Positions 25,423-34,440 of a stretch of 64,000 nucleotides of DNA are shown here, piece by piece. The first letter of the stretch is position 1, and each line of letters starts with the position of its first letter. The position numbers were made by a program, and so were the translations under genes. This DNA comes from MVRV01 sp964646755. GTDB lineage: Bacteria > Desulfobacterota > Syntrophia > Syntrophales > Smithellaceae. The notes beneath the pieces were generated by a model. The model saw only the letters and a list, made by a program, of their open reading frames with translations, was not told the origin of the DNA and made no database searches. The DNA lies in contig CAZYIE010000003.1 of the NCBI GenBank assembly GCA_964646755.1, positions 62,001 to 126,000 on the forward strand, written 5' to 3'.

Positions 25423-25920
25423 CTACTCACTAAAGCTGACAAATTGTTCTTTCTTGGCGCCACAAACAGGACACTCATCGGGAAGAGTGACATCGGCAAC
25501 ATATCCGCAAACTTTACACACATAATAGTTTGTTTCTCTTTCTTCCATAAAATCGGCCATGGCCTGCTTATAGAGTTTGGCATGTGTTTCTTCTACATCC
25601 TTACTCTGGCTGAATTGCAGCAAAGCCGCCTTGTCCCCTGCTTCTTCGGCTAATTTGATAAATTGATCATAGGCAACTGCGGCAACTTTTGTTTCCGATT
25701 CAAAACTGGCGGCCAGATTCTCTTCCGTACTTTTAATTTCTTTGAGAACGCGCAATGCCCTGGCGCCATGAATTTCTTCGGAAAAAGCAATCACTCGAAA
25801 AAGACGGGCCATTTGCTTATAGCCCTCCTGCTCTGCCTTCTGGGCATAAACCTTGAGACGCAAAGCTGCTTTAGCTTCACCAACATAAGCCTGATTCAGT
25901 GCTTCTTTGATCTTATCCAT
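25423..25920 (-). CDS. Rubrerythrin
   Basis: A 165-residue protein: ferritin-like four-helix domain (about 1-125) with Glu-rich helices, then a rubredoxin-like domain with paired motifs CKVCGY and CPVCGA. It reduces hydrogen peroxide in anaerobes with electrons from rubredoxin, which is encoded just upstream (26118-26276). A second, longer rubrerythrin is at 52854-53432. Confidence 0.92.
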   Translation of the reverse strand: MDKIKEALNQAYVGEAKAALRLKVYAQKAEQEGYKQMARLFRVIAFSEEIHGARALRVLKEIKSTEENLAASFESETKVAAVAYDQFIKLAEEAGDKAALLQFSQSKDVEETHAKLYKQAMADFMEERETNYYVCKVCGYVADVTLPDECPVCGAKKEQFVSFSE

Positions 25921-25953
25921 GAATAACCTCTTTTTGTCTGACCGAAATTAATG

Positions 25954-26113
25954 AGCTCGTAAAAAGTCGTTCAACTATCATTTTTTCAGACGGACTAAAT
26001 TAAAATGCCGCAGGCAAGGCGCGCAAGCCTCGAGGAGTAAGACGTACTTTTTTGCGTACGTCGCAACGACAAGGGGCACAGCGCAACACAGCATCCGGTA
26101 TTTTTATTAGACC
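25954..26113. repeat. Dispersed palindromic intergenic element
   Basis: The stretch starts with GCTCGTAAAAAGTCG, contains GACGTAC...GTACGTC (26041-26062, perfect 7-base arms) and GCAAGGCGCGCAAGCC, and ends at ATTAGACC. This architecture is like a dispersed repeat I associate with deltaproteobacterial genomes. It lies between rubrerythrin and rubredoxin. No coding frame is credible in it. Confidence 0.5.
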
Positions 26114-26117
26114 GTCC

Positions 26118-26276
26118 CTATTCCGGGGAGAATTCTTCCTTACCAGCCCCGCAAACAGGGCAAGTCCAGTCGTCCGGGAGTTTATCAAATGGCGTACCAG
26201 CCGGAATACCGCCATCATCGTCTCCTTTATCGGGATCATAAACATAACCGCAAACACCGCAAACATATTTTTTCAT
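26118..26276 (-). CDS. Rubredoxin
   Basis: A 52-residue protein: MKKYVCGVCGYVYDPDKGD, then PDDWTCPVCGAGK. The two CxxCG pairs bind one iron, and length and motifs are textbook rubredoxin. It shuttles electrons to rubrerythrin and flavoprotein partners. GGAGGTGG provides the ribosome site. It begins 33 bases after fprA ends, so the two are one operon. It is easily missed because it is so short. Confidence 0.95.
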   Translation of the reverse strand: MKKYVCGVCGYVYDPDKGDDDGGIPAGTPFDKLPDDWTCPVCGAGKEEFSPE

Positions 26277-26309
26277 TTTCCACCTCCGTAGTTTTTATCA
26301 GCACTGCCA

Positions 26310-27515
26310 TTAGAGACTTTTTTTAAGCAAAGCGGCTGCAATTGTTTTGCCCAATTCCTGACATTTTGCAAGTACTGCCGCATCGGGTACATGTTTAACT
26401 GAAACAGCCCCGGCAACTATTTCGACTTTCATTTCTTTGAGTATTTCTTCCAAATGCCTCACAGACTCGCCACTCCAGCCATAAGAACCAAAAGACGCCC
26501 CGATCAGATTGGCCGGTTTTAAGCCCTTCAGATAGGTCATCACATCTGCCATTTGCGGCAGAATATTATTATTTAGAGTGGAGGAACCGACAATTAAAGC
26601 TCCGGCGTTTAAGACTTCATAAGCAACTTCACTGCGATGAGTCTCATTCATCGACAGCAGCCTTACTTTAATTCCCTCGCCGGCCAAAGCCTCGCTAATG
26701 GCACCAGCCATTTTTTCTGTTGAATGCCACATGGTCGCATAGACAACAACGGCCTTAGCTGTTGGTTTCTGCCCGGCCCATTGCGAATAAAGTTCCAGTA
26801 TTTTCCCCAAATCCCTGCGCCATACAGGGCCATGATCAGGGGCAATAATATTAATTTTCCAGCCCGTAGCCGTTACTTTATCCAGAGCCTTCATAACAAT
26901 CGGCGAATAAGGCAAAATAATATTGGCATAGTATGTCGCTGCTTCGTATTCCAATGTCGCTTGCGAAATCTCATCAGCAAATCTTTCTAGTGACGCCAGA
27001 TGCATACCGAAGGCATCCTGGGAAAACAAAAGCTCGTCTTTGGACAGATAAGAAAACATACTGTCCGGCCAGTGAATCATCCGGGTTTCCATAAAGGTTA
27101 ATTCCATGTTTCCCAGGCTTATACTTTCCCCATCTTTTACCGGAATAATTTCGTGCTCATCGTGGAATATTTCTTTGAGAGTCTTGACACCAATGGCCGA
27201 TGCAAAAACTTTTTGCGGTTTGATCATATCAATCACTTCATGCAGGCAGCCGGTATGGTCCATTTCCGAATGATTGGAAATGATATATTTAATTTGCGCA
27301 GGATCTACAACGGACTTGATCCGGGCGAGCATTTCATCTTTGAACGGCGCTTTGACAGTATCAATCAGAGTAATTTTATCAGCCATAATCAGATAAGCAT
27401 TATATGTGCTGCCGCGGGGCGTGGTGTAACCGTGAAAATCTCGAATCGTCCAATCAATTGCCCCTACCCAGTAAACATGATCACTTATTTTTATTGCGGA
27501 ATAAACATTACTCAT
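26310..27515 (-). CDS. fprA: FprA-type flavodiiron protein
   Basis: The 401-residue protein combines a metallo-beta-lactamase domain with diiron ligands (SNHSEMDHTG near 81-90, MIHWPDSM, and a later GPVW His region) and a flavodoxin domain (VVYATMWHSTEKMA near 258). It reduces oxygen to water or nitric oxide to nitrous oxide, with electrons from the rubredoxin encoded directly downstream. Start ATG 27515 has AGGAGG upstream. Confidence 0.95.
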   Translation of the reverse strand: MSNVYSAIKISDHVYWVGAIDWTIRDFHGYTTPRGSTYNAYLIMADKITLIDTVKAPFKDEMLARIKSVVDPAQIKYIISNHSEMDHTGCLHEVIDMIKPQKVFASAIGVKTLKEIFHDEHEIIPVKDGESISLGNMELTFMETRMIHWPDSMFSYLSKDELLFSQDAFGMHLASLERFADEISQATLEYEAATYYANIILPYSPIVMKALDKVTATGWKINIIAPDHGPVWRRDLGKILELYSQWAGQKPTAKAVVVYATMWHSTEKMAGAISEALAGEGIKVRLLSMNETHRSEVAYEVLNAGALIVGSSTLNNNILPQMADVMTYLKGLKPANLIGASFGSYGWSGESVRHLEEILKEMKVEIVAGAVSVKHVPDAAVLAKCQELGKTIAAALLKKSL

Positions 27516-27575
27516 TTTTTCATCTTCCTCCTGCTTAATTGTATAGCTGAAAGTCAGTCTTATTAATAATTGAGA

Positions 27576-28187
27576 TTAAATCAGTTTAGCTCCGGCATCA
27601 AAGGCAAGTAGATTGATCCGGCGTTTATCTGCGGTCATATTTTTGGAAATTTCTTTTTCAAAAGACTGGCGATCAATGGGAAGTAAATCAGTAGCAGATA
27701 AAGCTCCGATCATTACAATATTACTCAAAACCGGATTGCCCAACTTTACGGCATCCTCTGTGGCATCTATCAACCAGTTATTTGCTGTAGTCTTTTGCAA
27801 AATATTTTGTATTTCTGCAAGCGATGGATAATTCATCTCACCGGTAATTACACCGATAGGATATACTACACGGGAATTGGACAGTACCGCAACATCAGGA
27901 TTACCATATTTTGTTAAAACCCGTAGAGCTTCTACCGGTTCCAGAGCAATAATAATATCCGCACTGCCCAACGGCATCTGCGGACTTCTTATGGATTTTT
28001 GCGAAATCCTCAAATGGCTCATTACCGAACCACCGCGCTGCGACATACCGAAGGTCTCGCCGATGGTGACATAAAACCCTTCATTAACTAACATTCCGGC
28101 CAATACGCGGGAAGCTAAAACATTGCCCTGCCCGCCAACGCCGGTGATGATCACATTTATTGTTTCTTTGGTTAAAGACATCTTCAT
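27576..28187 (-). CDS. iorB: Indolepyruvate:ferredoxin oxidoreductase, beta subunit
   Basis: The start is at ATG 28187, whose first base is the last base of the iorA stop (TGATG), giving 203 residues; a longer upstream frame is not expected. The opening INVIITGVGGQGNVLASRVLAG is the GxGGQG motif of the gamma-type domain of 2-oxoacid:ferredoxin oxidoreductases. With IorA it oxidatively decarboxylates aryl-pyruvates. Confidence 0.93.
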   Translation of the reverse strand: MKMSLTKETINVIITGVGGQGNVLASRVLAGMLVNEGFYVTIGETFGMSQRGGSVMSHLRISQKSIRSPQMPLGSADIIIALEPVEALRVLTKYGNPDVAVLSNSRVVYPIGVITGEMNYPSLAEIQNILQKTTANNWLIDATEDAVKLGNPVLSNIVMIGALSATDLLPIDRQSFEKEISKNMTADKRRINLLAFDAGAKLI

Positions 28188-30127
28188 CAACCCGCCGCCT
28201 CCGTTCTTGTTATCGCTTTTTGGGGACAGATCGAATAGCATACTCCACATCCCGCACACATAACATCGTCAATTACAGCTTTCTTTTTTGCCCGGTCCCA
28301 TACTAAAGCCGGACAACGGAAAATGCGTGTGCACAGACGGTTACAGCCGCATTTATCGCCGAGGCAGAGATCTTCATCCACCTGCATCAAGAATTTCTTT
28401 TTACCTTTTTTCTCCGGACTCAAAGCGCATATCTGCCGCAGGATAAGGACTTTTAAACATCCTGCTTCTTCCATAAAACTGTTCATAATTTTACATGTTT
28501 TATCGAGATCAAAAGGATCACTTATGGCGACTTTCGCTCCGATCGCTGCACAAATTTCAGCAATATCAACAACCGGCACTGTTTCACCGGTCGCGCCTAC
28601 TGTTAACCCGGGATGTGGCTGAAATCCGGTCATGGCCGTACCGGAATTATCCAGCACAATAAAAGTAATATCCGCGCGGTTATGCTGGGCATTGATTAAC
28701 GCGGGAATAACTGCATGATAAAACGTGGAATCACCGCACACGGCAACGACAGGCTTGTCAAATCCAAACTGCCCCAGCTTGGCAAATCCACTGGCAATAC
28801 CTGTACCTGAACCCATGGAATGTAAAGTGCGCACAGTATTAAATCCACAGGACGGGAAAAGAGCAGCCAGGGCGTAGCAGCCGATGTCGCCACAAACAAT
28901 ACCTTCCCGACCGTCGAGCTTTAAAGCATTGTTAATATTCCAGAAGGAAGCGCGATGCGGACAGCCCGGGCAAAACGTCTGCTCCCGCAGAGGAATCAAG
29001 GGAACAACTTTTTTAATTTCCTCGAGATAACCGACCGGTAAAGAGCTTATTTTAACTTTGATAATTTTACTCAAAGCTCCCGCTACTAGGTCGGGATTGA
29101 GTTCACCTACCGAAGGCAATGTCCCGTCCATTTTTCCGTAGAATGTTTTAATGCCTGTCTCCCTAAGCATCCCTGCCGCCAGAGTTTTTACGTTCTCTTC
29201 CAGAAAAGGCAGCACTTCTTCGATAATGATGATTTTGTCTGTTGAATTTAAATGCTTCTTTAATAGCTTGGGGGGCAACGGCCAGGTGCAGCCCAGCTTT
29301 AAAAGACCGACACGCTTTTGCAAATTGAGCATATCGATCGCTTCCTGGCAATAAAGGAAGCAGGCACTGCTGGTGATCAGCAGAAGCTCCGGTTTTTGGG
29401 GACCGCTGTAACTATTAAAAGGACTGTTTTCAAAAAGCGCCGTTGCTTTCTTTAACTTTTCCTGCTGCAGAGTGTGTTTGGCAACAACAGGAGTGCTGAT
29501 CACCGGCCCTCTTAACTGATCCATAATCGAGCCGTCATAAACAAATTCGGCTCGGCGGAATTTAACCGGTAGTTTACCGCAAATCACATTGCCGCTGGCA
29601 TGCGACATGCGCGTAACCGAGCGCAAAACAACAATATTTCGAATTTCTTCGGATAATTCAAAAGCCCAGTGGGTCAGTTCTTTGGCTTCTTGAAAGCTAG
29701 ATGGTTCCAGCAGAGGAATCTCCAGCATGCGCGCAAAATAACGGGAATCTCCCTCGTTAACACTGGAAAGCGCTCCCGGATCTTCGCAGGTTACCAGAAC
29801 TATTCCGCCGCGTGTCCCGGAAGATGCCAGATGTAAAAGAAAGTCGGATGCCACATTGACGCCGTTTTGCTTCATCACGCACAGAGAACGCAAACCGGCA
29901 AAGGATGCCGCGGCGGCAACTTCGAGGGCCACCTTTTCGTTTGTGGACCATTCCACATAAAGATTTCTCTCTTTAGCGACGGTGGCTAAACTTTCAATTA
30001 TTTCCGAAGAAGGCGTTCCGGGGTATCCTGAAGCCACATTCACTCCGGCTTCCAGCGCTCCGCGAGCAATAGCTTCATTGCCCATGAAAAGGACTTCCTT
30101 ATTGGCAGGGCTGAGTAATTTCGACAT
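28187..30127 (-). CDS. iorA: Indolepyruvate:ferredoxin oxidoreductase, alpha subunit
   Basis: The 646-residue protein has an N-terminal pyrimidine-binding-type domain (GNEAIARGALEAGVNVASGYPGTPS), a thiamine-diphosphate domain (GDIGCYALAALFPS, then VAVCGDSTFYHA and LDNSGTAMTGFQPHPG), and a C-terminal ferredoxin domain with CGCNRLC and CAGCGVCYSICP. It converts indolepyruvate, phenylpyruvate and relatives to aryl-acetyl-CoA with reduced ferredoxin, the key step of aromatic amino acid fermentation. It follows the FrhB-like gene by four bases. Confidence 0.95.
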   Translation of the reverse strand: MSKLLSPANKEVLFMGNEAIARGALEAGVNVASGYPGTPSSEIIESLATVAKERNLYVEWSTNEKVALEVAAAASFAGLRSLCVMKQNGVNVASDFLLHLASSGTRGGIVLVTCEDPGALSSVNEGDSRYFARMLEIPLLEPSSFQEAKELTHWAFELSEEIRNIVVLRSVTRMSHASGNVICGKLPVKFRRAEFVYDGSIMDQLRGPVISTPVVAKHTLQQEKLKKATALFENSPFNSYSGPQKPELLLITSSACFLYCQEAIDMLNLQKRVGLLKLGCTWPLPPKLLKKHLNSTDKIIIIEEVLPFLEENVKTLAAGMLRETGIKTFYGKMDGTLPSVGELNPDLVAGALSKIIKVKISSLPVGYLEEIKKVVPLIPLREQTFCPGCPHRASFWNINNALKLDGREGIVCGDIGCYALAALFPSCGFNTVRTLHSMGSGTGIASGFAKLGQFGFDKPVVAVCGDSTFYHAVIPALINAQHNRADITFIVLDNSGTAMTGFQPHPGLTVGATGETVPVVDIAEICAAIGAKVAISDPFDLDKTCKIMNSFMEEAGCLKVLILRQICALSPEKKGKKKFLMQVDEDLCLGDKCGCNRLCTRIFRCPALVWDRAKKKAVIDDVMCAGCGVCYSICPQKAITRTEAAG

Positions 30128-30131
30128 GCAT

Positions 30132-31286
30132 CTACCTTTTTATTTTCTCCAGAAATTTTCTCACAAGGGGATCAGAGCTATTTAAATACAAAAGATTCTT
30201 TGCCGATCCACTTTTTCGAATAATATTCTTTAGAGCTGTTCTTTTCTTTTCGGCTGCGGCTTTTTTCAGTTCTTTTAATATTCCGTCAGGTACTTCCCGA
30301 ATTTCCAAAACACCTCGGTCAAGGGCCAGATCAACTAACTGTCTGCCCCTTGCCGTCCTTACTATCATCTGGTTCCACCCACGCATCTCTTCCCACTTAT
30401 CACCGAAACGTGCCGAACCTACAGAAATATCGGCAAATTCAGCAGTGCTATCGATGCAATAGCGGCAGGCCTCTCGAATGCAAGACTCAACCTGATCAAA
30501 AGAAATCAATTTTTCGCCACTGCCGGTGTTGATCAACAGTGCTTTCTTCCCCGCTGGAATATCCATACCGGTTATTTTTGCCGGATTAATATTGTTTTGC
30601 AAAAGTAATGCTTGAAATTTGTCTTGCGCAAGTGTCCAGCCACAATACAAACCAATTACAATTTTCAGTTTATCAATATTGCCGGTATCATCTGGCAGGA
30701 ATTTTAATTTCATTTTCGCCAGCGCTAATGCCTGGCAAGGCGTAGCCACTACACCGATATTCCCGTCATTTTTCGCCGCTGTTTGATTAAAAGCGGCAAC
30801 TGTCGGTGATACGGTAAATTTACTTCCCGCGTTTTTCCGCAGAGATGTCTTATCTTTTGCATTAAAACCACTTTGATCATGTTGCTGATTTCCGGCAGAG
30901 ACAACAGCCGAATCAATCAACCCTGCGTTCAATGCCAGTTCGATCAGTGCAGTTACCGTTCCGCCATGCTGGGCAATTTCACGCAATTGGGGATCGGTAG
31001 CCCGGGAAAGATAATAACCTTTTACGGCGCCAATTTCCGGTGTCAAGTCTTCGGCATCATACAAACTGCTCCGAAGTAAGCCCAGATCAATTTCCGAACG
31101 GGGACAAAAAGCCCGACATTTACCATCATCAAGATCGCAACGATGTAATTGTACTGTCCGGTCATGATAGATAACTTGATACGGGCAAAGATTAACACAA
31201 GCGCCACAGCCGGTGCATAAATCCGCATTGAGCACATTTTTTTTCAATATTTCCTGACTGCTGAGCTTGCCTGATTTAGAAACCAT
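30132..31286 (-). CDS. FrhB-like Fe-S flavoprotein (F420 dehydrogenase beta-type), first gene of the ior operon
   Basis: The 384-residue protein begins with a ferredoxin-like domain (CTGCGACVNLCP near 22-33, further Cys in CDLDDGKCRAFCP). A FrhB/FdhB-type domain follows with GVVATPCQALALAK, VIGLYCGWTLAQDKF and SCIREACRYCID. Such subunits bind FAD and Fe-S clusters and pass electrons between a carrier (F420, ferredoxin or NAD(P)H) and a partner. Operon position next to iorAB suggests it handles the electrons made by IorAB, or prepares its substrate cycle. The electron acceptor is not known. Confidence 0.85.
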   Translation of the reverse strand: MVSKSGKLSSQEILKKNVLNADLCTGCGACVNLCPYQVIYHDRTVQLHRCDLDDGKCRAFCPRSEIDLGLLRSSLYDAEDLTPEIGAVKGYYLSRATDPQLREIAQHGGTVTALIELALNAGLIDSAVVSAGNQQHDQSGFNAKDKTSLRKNAGSKFTVSPTVAAFNQTAAKNDGNIGVVATPCQALALAKMKLKFLPDDTGNIDKLKIVIGLYCGWTLAQDKFQALLLQNNINPAKITGMDIPAGKKALLINTGSGEKLISFDQVESCIREACRYCIDSTAEFADISVGSARFGDKWEEMRGWNQMIVRTARGRQLVDLALDRGVLEIREVPDGILKELKKAAAEKKRTALKNIIRKSGSAKNLLYLNSSDPLVRKFLEKIKR

Positions 31287-31408
31287 ACAACGCTTTTCCC
31301 TTCAAAAAAGTGTCTTTCTTATACATCATCATCTTTCCGTAGGCAAGTTATACCCTTTCGCGCTCGCAGGTTAAATTTGTTGGCCGCCTCGTTATCCCTT
31401 GAAACTGA

Positions 31409-31507
31409 TTATCGGTAAGCGTCTTTTCTATGTGCAATGGCAATTATTTCGATTATTTTTTTCTTGCTGTTGATTTGATAAACAGAGAAAAATATTAGCG
31501 ATTTTTC
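31409..31507 (-). pseudogene. C-terminal remnant of a RelE/ParE-type toxin
   Basis: Reading minus strand, after overlapping the antitoxin stop the frame gives SLIFFSVYQINSKKKIIE, then IIAIAHRKDAYR and TAA at 31409-31411. The IFxSV...EIIAIAHRKDxYR end is typical of RelE/ParE toxins. The expected 60 or more N-terminal residues are missing, so it is inactive. Confidence 0.6.
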
Positions 31508-31713
31508 CTTTTACGTTCGGCAATATATGCTTTGAGAGGGCGAGAAGATTCGTTTTGTCTTTCTTTAATAATGGACAGGTCCATCACGTCTTCCATAAAT
31601 TGGGAATTTTCCAGAAAACGATTGATTACTGCTTCACGTTCTCTTTTTGGCAAAGCCTGAAAGGCTGTCCAATATACTTCCGCAATAGCTTCATTAGTTG
31701 AAATCATAACCAT
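31495..31713 (-). CDS. Small antitoxin-like protein
   Basis: A 72-residue, charged protein (LPKREREAVINRFLEN) in the size and position expected for the antitoxin of a RelE/ParE pair. Its toxin partner survives only as a C-terminal fragment overlapping the stop. It is probably an orphan left by toxin loss. The DNA-binding fold cannot be assigned with certainty. Confidence 0.5.
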   Translation of the reverse strand: MVMISTNEAIAEVYWTAFQALPKREREAVINRFLENSQFMEDVMDLSIIKERQNESSRPLKAYIAERKRKNR

Positions 31714-31870
31714 TCCTCCGTAAAAATGACTAAATATTTCTTATTCATAACATATTCGTCACACATTGCATTGCCGCTTTGTTTTTTTAGAATTTACAGC
31801 AATTACATTGATTTGTCGAATATTTATTTTGTGAGGTGGCTAAGTCCGTTATAATGTCACCCCCGCTGTC

Positions 31871-31890
31871 ATTCCGTCGCAGGACGGAAT
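31871..31890. repeat. REP-like palindrome
   Basis: ATTCCGTC-GCAG-GACGGAAT is a perfect eight-base inverted repeat with a four-base loop, embedded in CTGTC...CCAG, resembling extragenic palindromes repeated around bacterial genomes. Confidence 0.5.
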
Positions 31891-32056
31891 CCAGAAAACA
31901 CATGGCATAAATAGCCGATGGAAAAGGGAAAGAAGACTGACAGTTCAAAACCTGATTCGATTTCTTTTCAAATATACCAAAAGAGTTACCAATCAGTGCC
32001 CGAATGCTCTTGTCCGGCATCCATGATTTTAAGCAGTTAATTTTTCTTCACTTCTG

Positions 32057-32085
32057 TTGACAGCAAAACATTCTTGTATTATGTG
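32057..32085 (+). promoter_or_regulatory. Sigma70-type promoter of the thiolase gene
   Basis: TTGACA (32057-32062, perfect) is followed after 17 bases by TATGTG (32080-32085, a weak -10). It lies 44 bases upstream of the ATG. Confidence 0.5.
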
Positions 32086-32128
32086 ACAGGCTAGATGAAT
32101 TTAAGTCCATTTTACGGAGGTTATTGGA

Positions 32129-33363
32129 ATGAAAGACGTTGTAATTGTTTCCGCATGTCGTACGGCAATTGGTACCTTTGGAGGAACTTTGCGTGACTTG
32201 AGTACCCCCATTTTAGGGAGCATCGTTATGAAAGAAGCAATAAAACGGGCCGGTATTGATTCGGCAATTATTGATGATGTCCGCTTTGGTTGCTGCATGG
32301 AACCGGTGGATGCCCTCAATTCTACCCGCGTTGCAGCTCTGATGGCCGGCATCCCTGAAACGGTAACTGCTGTTACAGTCAATCGTGTTTGCATTTCCGG
32401 TATGGAAGCAGTGCTGTCCGGCATGGCTTTGATCCGCGCCGAGATGGCCGATGTCATTCTCGCCGGCGGCATGGAACACATGTCCGGCGCACCCTATTCT
32501 CTGCCCGGATCGCGTTGGGGCTACCGTTTACAAGACAATGTAGTCGTCGACAACCTTATCCATGGATTGCATGCCGGATCTCACTTGTTACCCGGTCCGG
32601 AAAAGGGCCCTGTCAAGGACGGTCCTATTATTGACCTGTACAAGGGCAAGCCATACATCATGGGCATTACTACCGAACTGATAGCGCATATGCATAGCAT
32701 CAGTCGCGAAGAAATGGATGAAGTTGCTCTGCGCAGCCATAATAATGTGGAAAGAGCTACAATAAATGGTGATTTTAAAGACGAAATTGTTCCCATCGAA
32801 ATTCCCCAGAAAAAAGGCAAACCACCCATTATTTTCGATAAAGATGAGCATTTCCGTCCCAATCTGACTATGGACGGACTTAAAAATTTGCCCCCCGCCT
32901 TCGTTCCGAAAATCGGCAAGGTTACTGCCGGGAATGCTTCCGGAATTAATGACGGCGCCAGCACCATGCTCCTTATGTCCGCGGAAAAAGCCAAAGAACT
33001 GGGTCTGAAACCTCTTGCCCGCATTGTTGCCTTTGGCCGCGGCGGTTGCCATCCTTCTGTAATGGGCTTAAGCCCCGTACCGGCAGTACGCGATTTGGAA
33101 GCAAGATCAGGATTGAAGCTTAAAGATTTTGAATTGATCGAACTCAACGAAGCCTTCGCCGGCCAATATCTAGGCTGCGAAAAAGAACTGGGCANNNNNN
33201 NNNNGGATCAGGCGTCGGCCTCGGACATCCGGTTGGCTCTACCGGATGCCGCATTATGGTTTCCTTGCTCTATGCAATGAAGAAACGCGGCAAGAAGTTG
33301 GGCTTAGCCACTCTGTGCGGCGGTGGTGGTGTTTCTATGGCCGCAGCCATTGAAATACTGTAA
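32129..33363 (+). CDS. Acetyl-CoA acetyltransferase (thiolase), interrupted by an assembly gap
   Basis: The N-terminal part (355 residues to 33194) holds the catalytic Cys88 in VNRVCISGM and the thiolase segments AGGMEHMSGAPY and GKVTAGNASGINDGA. After the N run at 33195-33204 the correct frame reads GSGVGLGHPVGSTGCRIM and CGGGGVSMAAAIEIL, ending at TAA 33361. The two halves are in frame only if the true gap is 2 mod 3, so the ten N are not the real size. It condenses or cleaves acetyl units, for butanoate-type or fatty acid metabolism. It stands alone. Confidence 0.9.
33195..33204. other. Assembly gap (10 N) inside thiolase
   Basis: The gap falls in the C-terminal thiolase domain just before GSGVGLGHP. 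About nine codons of the usual conserved segment are missing. Confidence 0.95.
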
Positions 33364-33389
33364 TATTTTCTAAATAAAACCATAGCAAA

Positions 33390-33425
33390 AAACCGGAAGT
33401 CGGCTCAACTGCCTTCCGGTTTTTC
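33390..33425. terminator. Bidirectional terminator between thiolase and mtgA
   Basis: ACCGGAAG (33392-33399) pairs with CTTCCGGT (33413-33420), with T or A runs on both sides. It overlaps the last codons of mtgA on the minus strand. Confidence 0.8.
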
Positions 33426-34205
33426 TTTATCCTTGATTTCGGAATTGTTAACATCAATAACATTTTCGTCTTTTGTCTCTTGGATAACTTCATCAAATTC
33501 CGGTATCACAATACCACGCCGCACCATGATCTGATAAATTCTTTCCGACTGATTCTCTACATACCGGGAATTTCCGTCAGGTTTATAGCGGCGGGGATTA
33601 GGAAGAATTGACGCAAGTGTTGCCGCTTCACGCGCGCTTAATTCCGCCGCATGCTTCCCATAATGATTTAACGCCGCAGCCTCGATGCCGAAAACACCAT
33701 CACCTAACTCGGCGACATTAAGATACAGTTCGATAATTCTTCTTTTGGTCAAGTGTTGCTCCAGACGCCAGGTAAGTATTGCCTCCTTTATTTTTCGAAC
33801 AGGATTTTTTGAGGGAGAAAGATATAAATTTTTTACCAACTGCTGAGAAATTGTACTTCCCCCTGCTTGAAATTTCTTTTTTTTGATATCTTTTTCCAAT
33901 GCCTTTTGCATCGCTTCGAAATCAAAACCTTCGTGTGACCAAAATTTATCATCCTCGGCAATGATAACAGCTTTCACCAAATAGGGTGATATCCGGGAAA
34001 GCGGAACCCAGGTATTCTTTATTTTTTTCTTCACGCCTTTATTGAGCCACATCTCTTCCCTGTATTCCATGAACGCCGTTTTACCCGGCTTAGCATTTTT
34101 TAAGGAGGCAACATCCGGATAAATAAAATAGCGCCCGATATCTACAATAGAATATGCGGCAACTATTATCAGTGCTATACAAAATATTTTTCTCAAATTT
34201 GTCAT
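33405..34205 (-). CDS. mtgA: Monofunctional peptidoglycan glycosyltransferase
   Basis: A GT51 enzyme of about 266 residues if started at ATG 34205 (MTNLRKIFCI). One membrane anchor (about 6-24) is followed by the catalytic motifs AVIIAEDDKFWSHEGFD (Glu-Asp), GGSTISQQLVKNLYLSPSKN, TKRRIIELYLNVAELGDGVFG and ANPRRY-like ILPNPRRY. It polymerises lipid II into glycan strands in the periplasm. Its C-terminus is Lys/Glu/Asp-rich and overlaps the terminator. Confidence 0.92.
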   Translation of the reverse strand: MTNLRKIFCIALIIVAAYSIVDIGRYFIYPDVASLKNAKPGKTAFMEYREEMWLNKGVKKKIKNTWVPLSRISPYLVKAVIIAEDDKFWSHEGFDFEAMQKALEKDIKKKKFQAGGSTISQQLVKNLYLSPSKNPVRKIKEAILTWRLEQHLTKRRIIELYLNVAELGDGVFGIEAAALNHYGKHAAELSAREAATLASILPNPRRYKPDGNSRYVENQSERIYQIMVRRGIVIPEFDEVIQETKDENVIDVNNSEIKDKEKPEGS

Positions 34206-34440
34206 TATTATGCCTGTTAGAATTTCTGCTATGCCTTCTATATTGCATTGAAGCAAAATGCAAAATATAATTGACATAAACAATTATTTTTAGTATGGCA
34301 TACTTGCGAAGTTATTGGAACGTCGTAAATATTCTTCGTTTTCTGTGTGCAGTCAACCATCAGTCATCATCGGCCTCGCGCCGTAATCTGTGCACCGTTA
34401 ACAAAATGGGGCCCCCCCGCCAATGTTAAGGAGGTACTTC

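Larger units (their letters stand above)
31714..32128. other. Intergenic region with REP-like palindrome and thiolase promoter
   Basis: Besides the palindrome at 31871-31890 and the promoter at 32057-32085 I see nothing. A 77-codon minus frame (31787-32020) runs across the palindrome and is not credible. Confidence 0.45.

Noticed and set aside
31787..32020. 77-codon minus-strand frame upstream of thiolase
   Set aside because: It crosses the REP-like palindrome, has no ribosome site and unlikely composition, so it is taken as non-coding.
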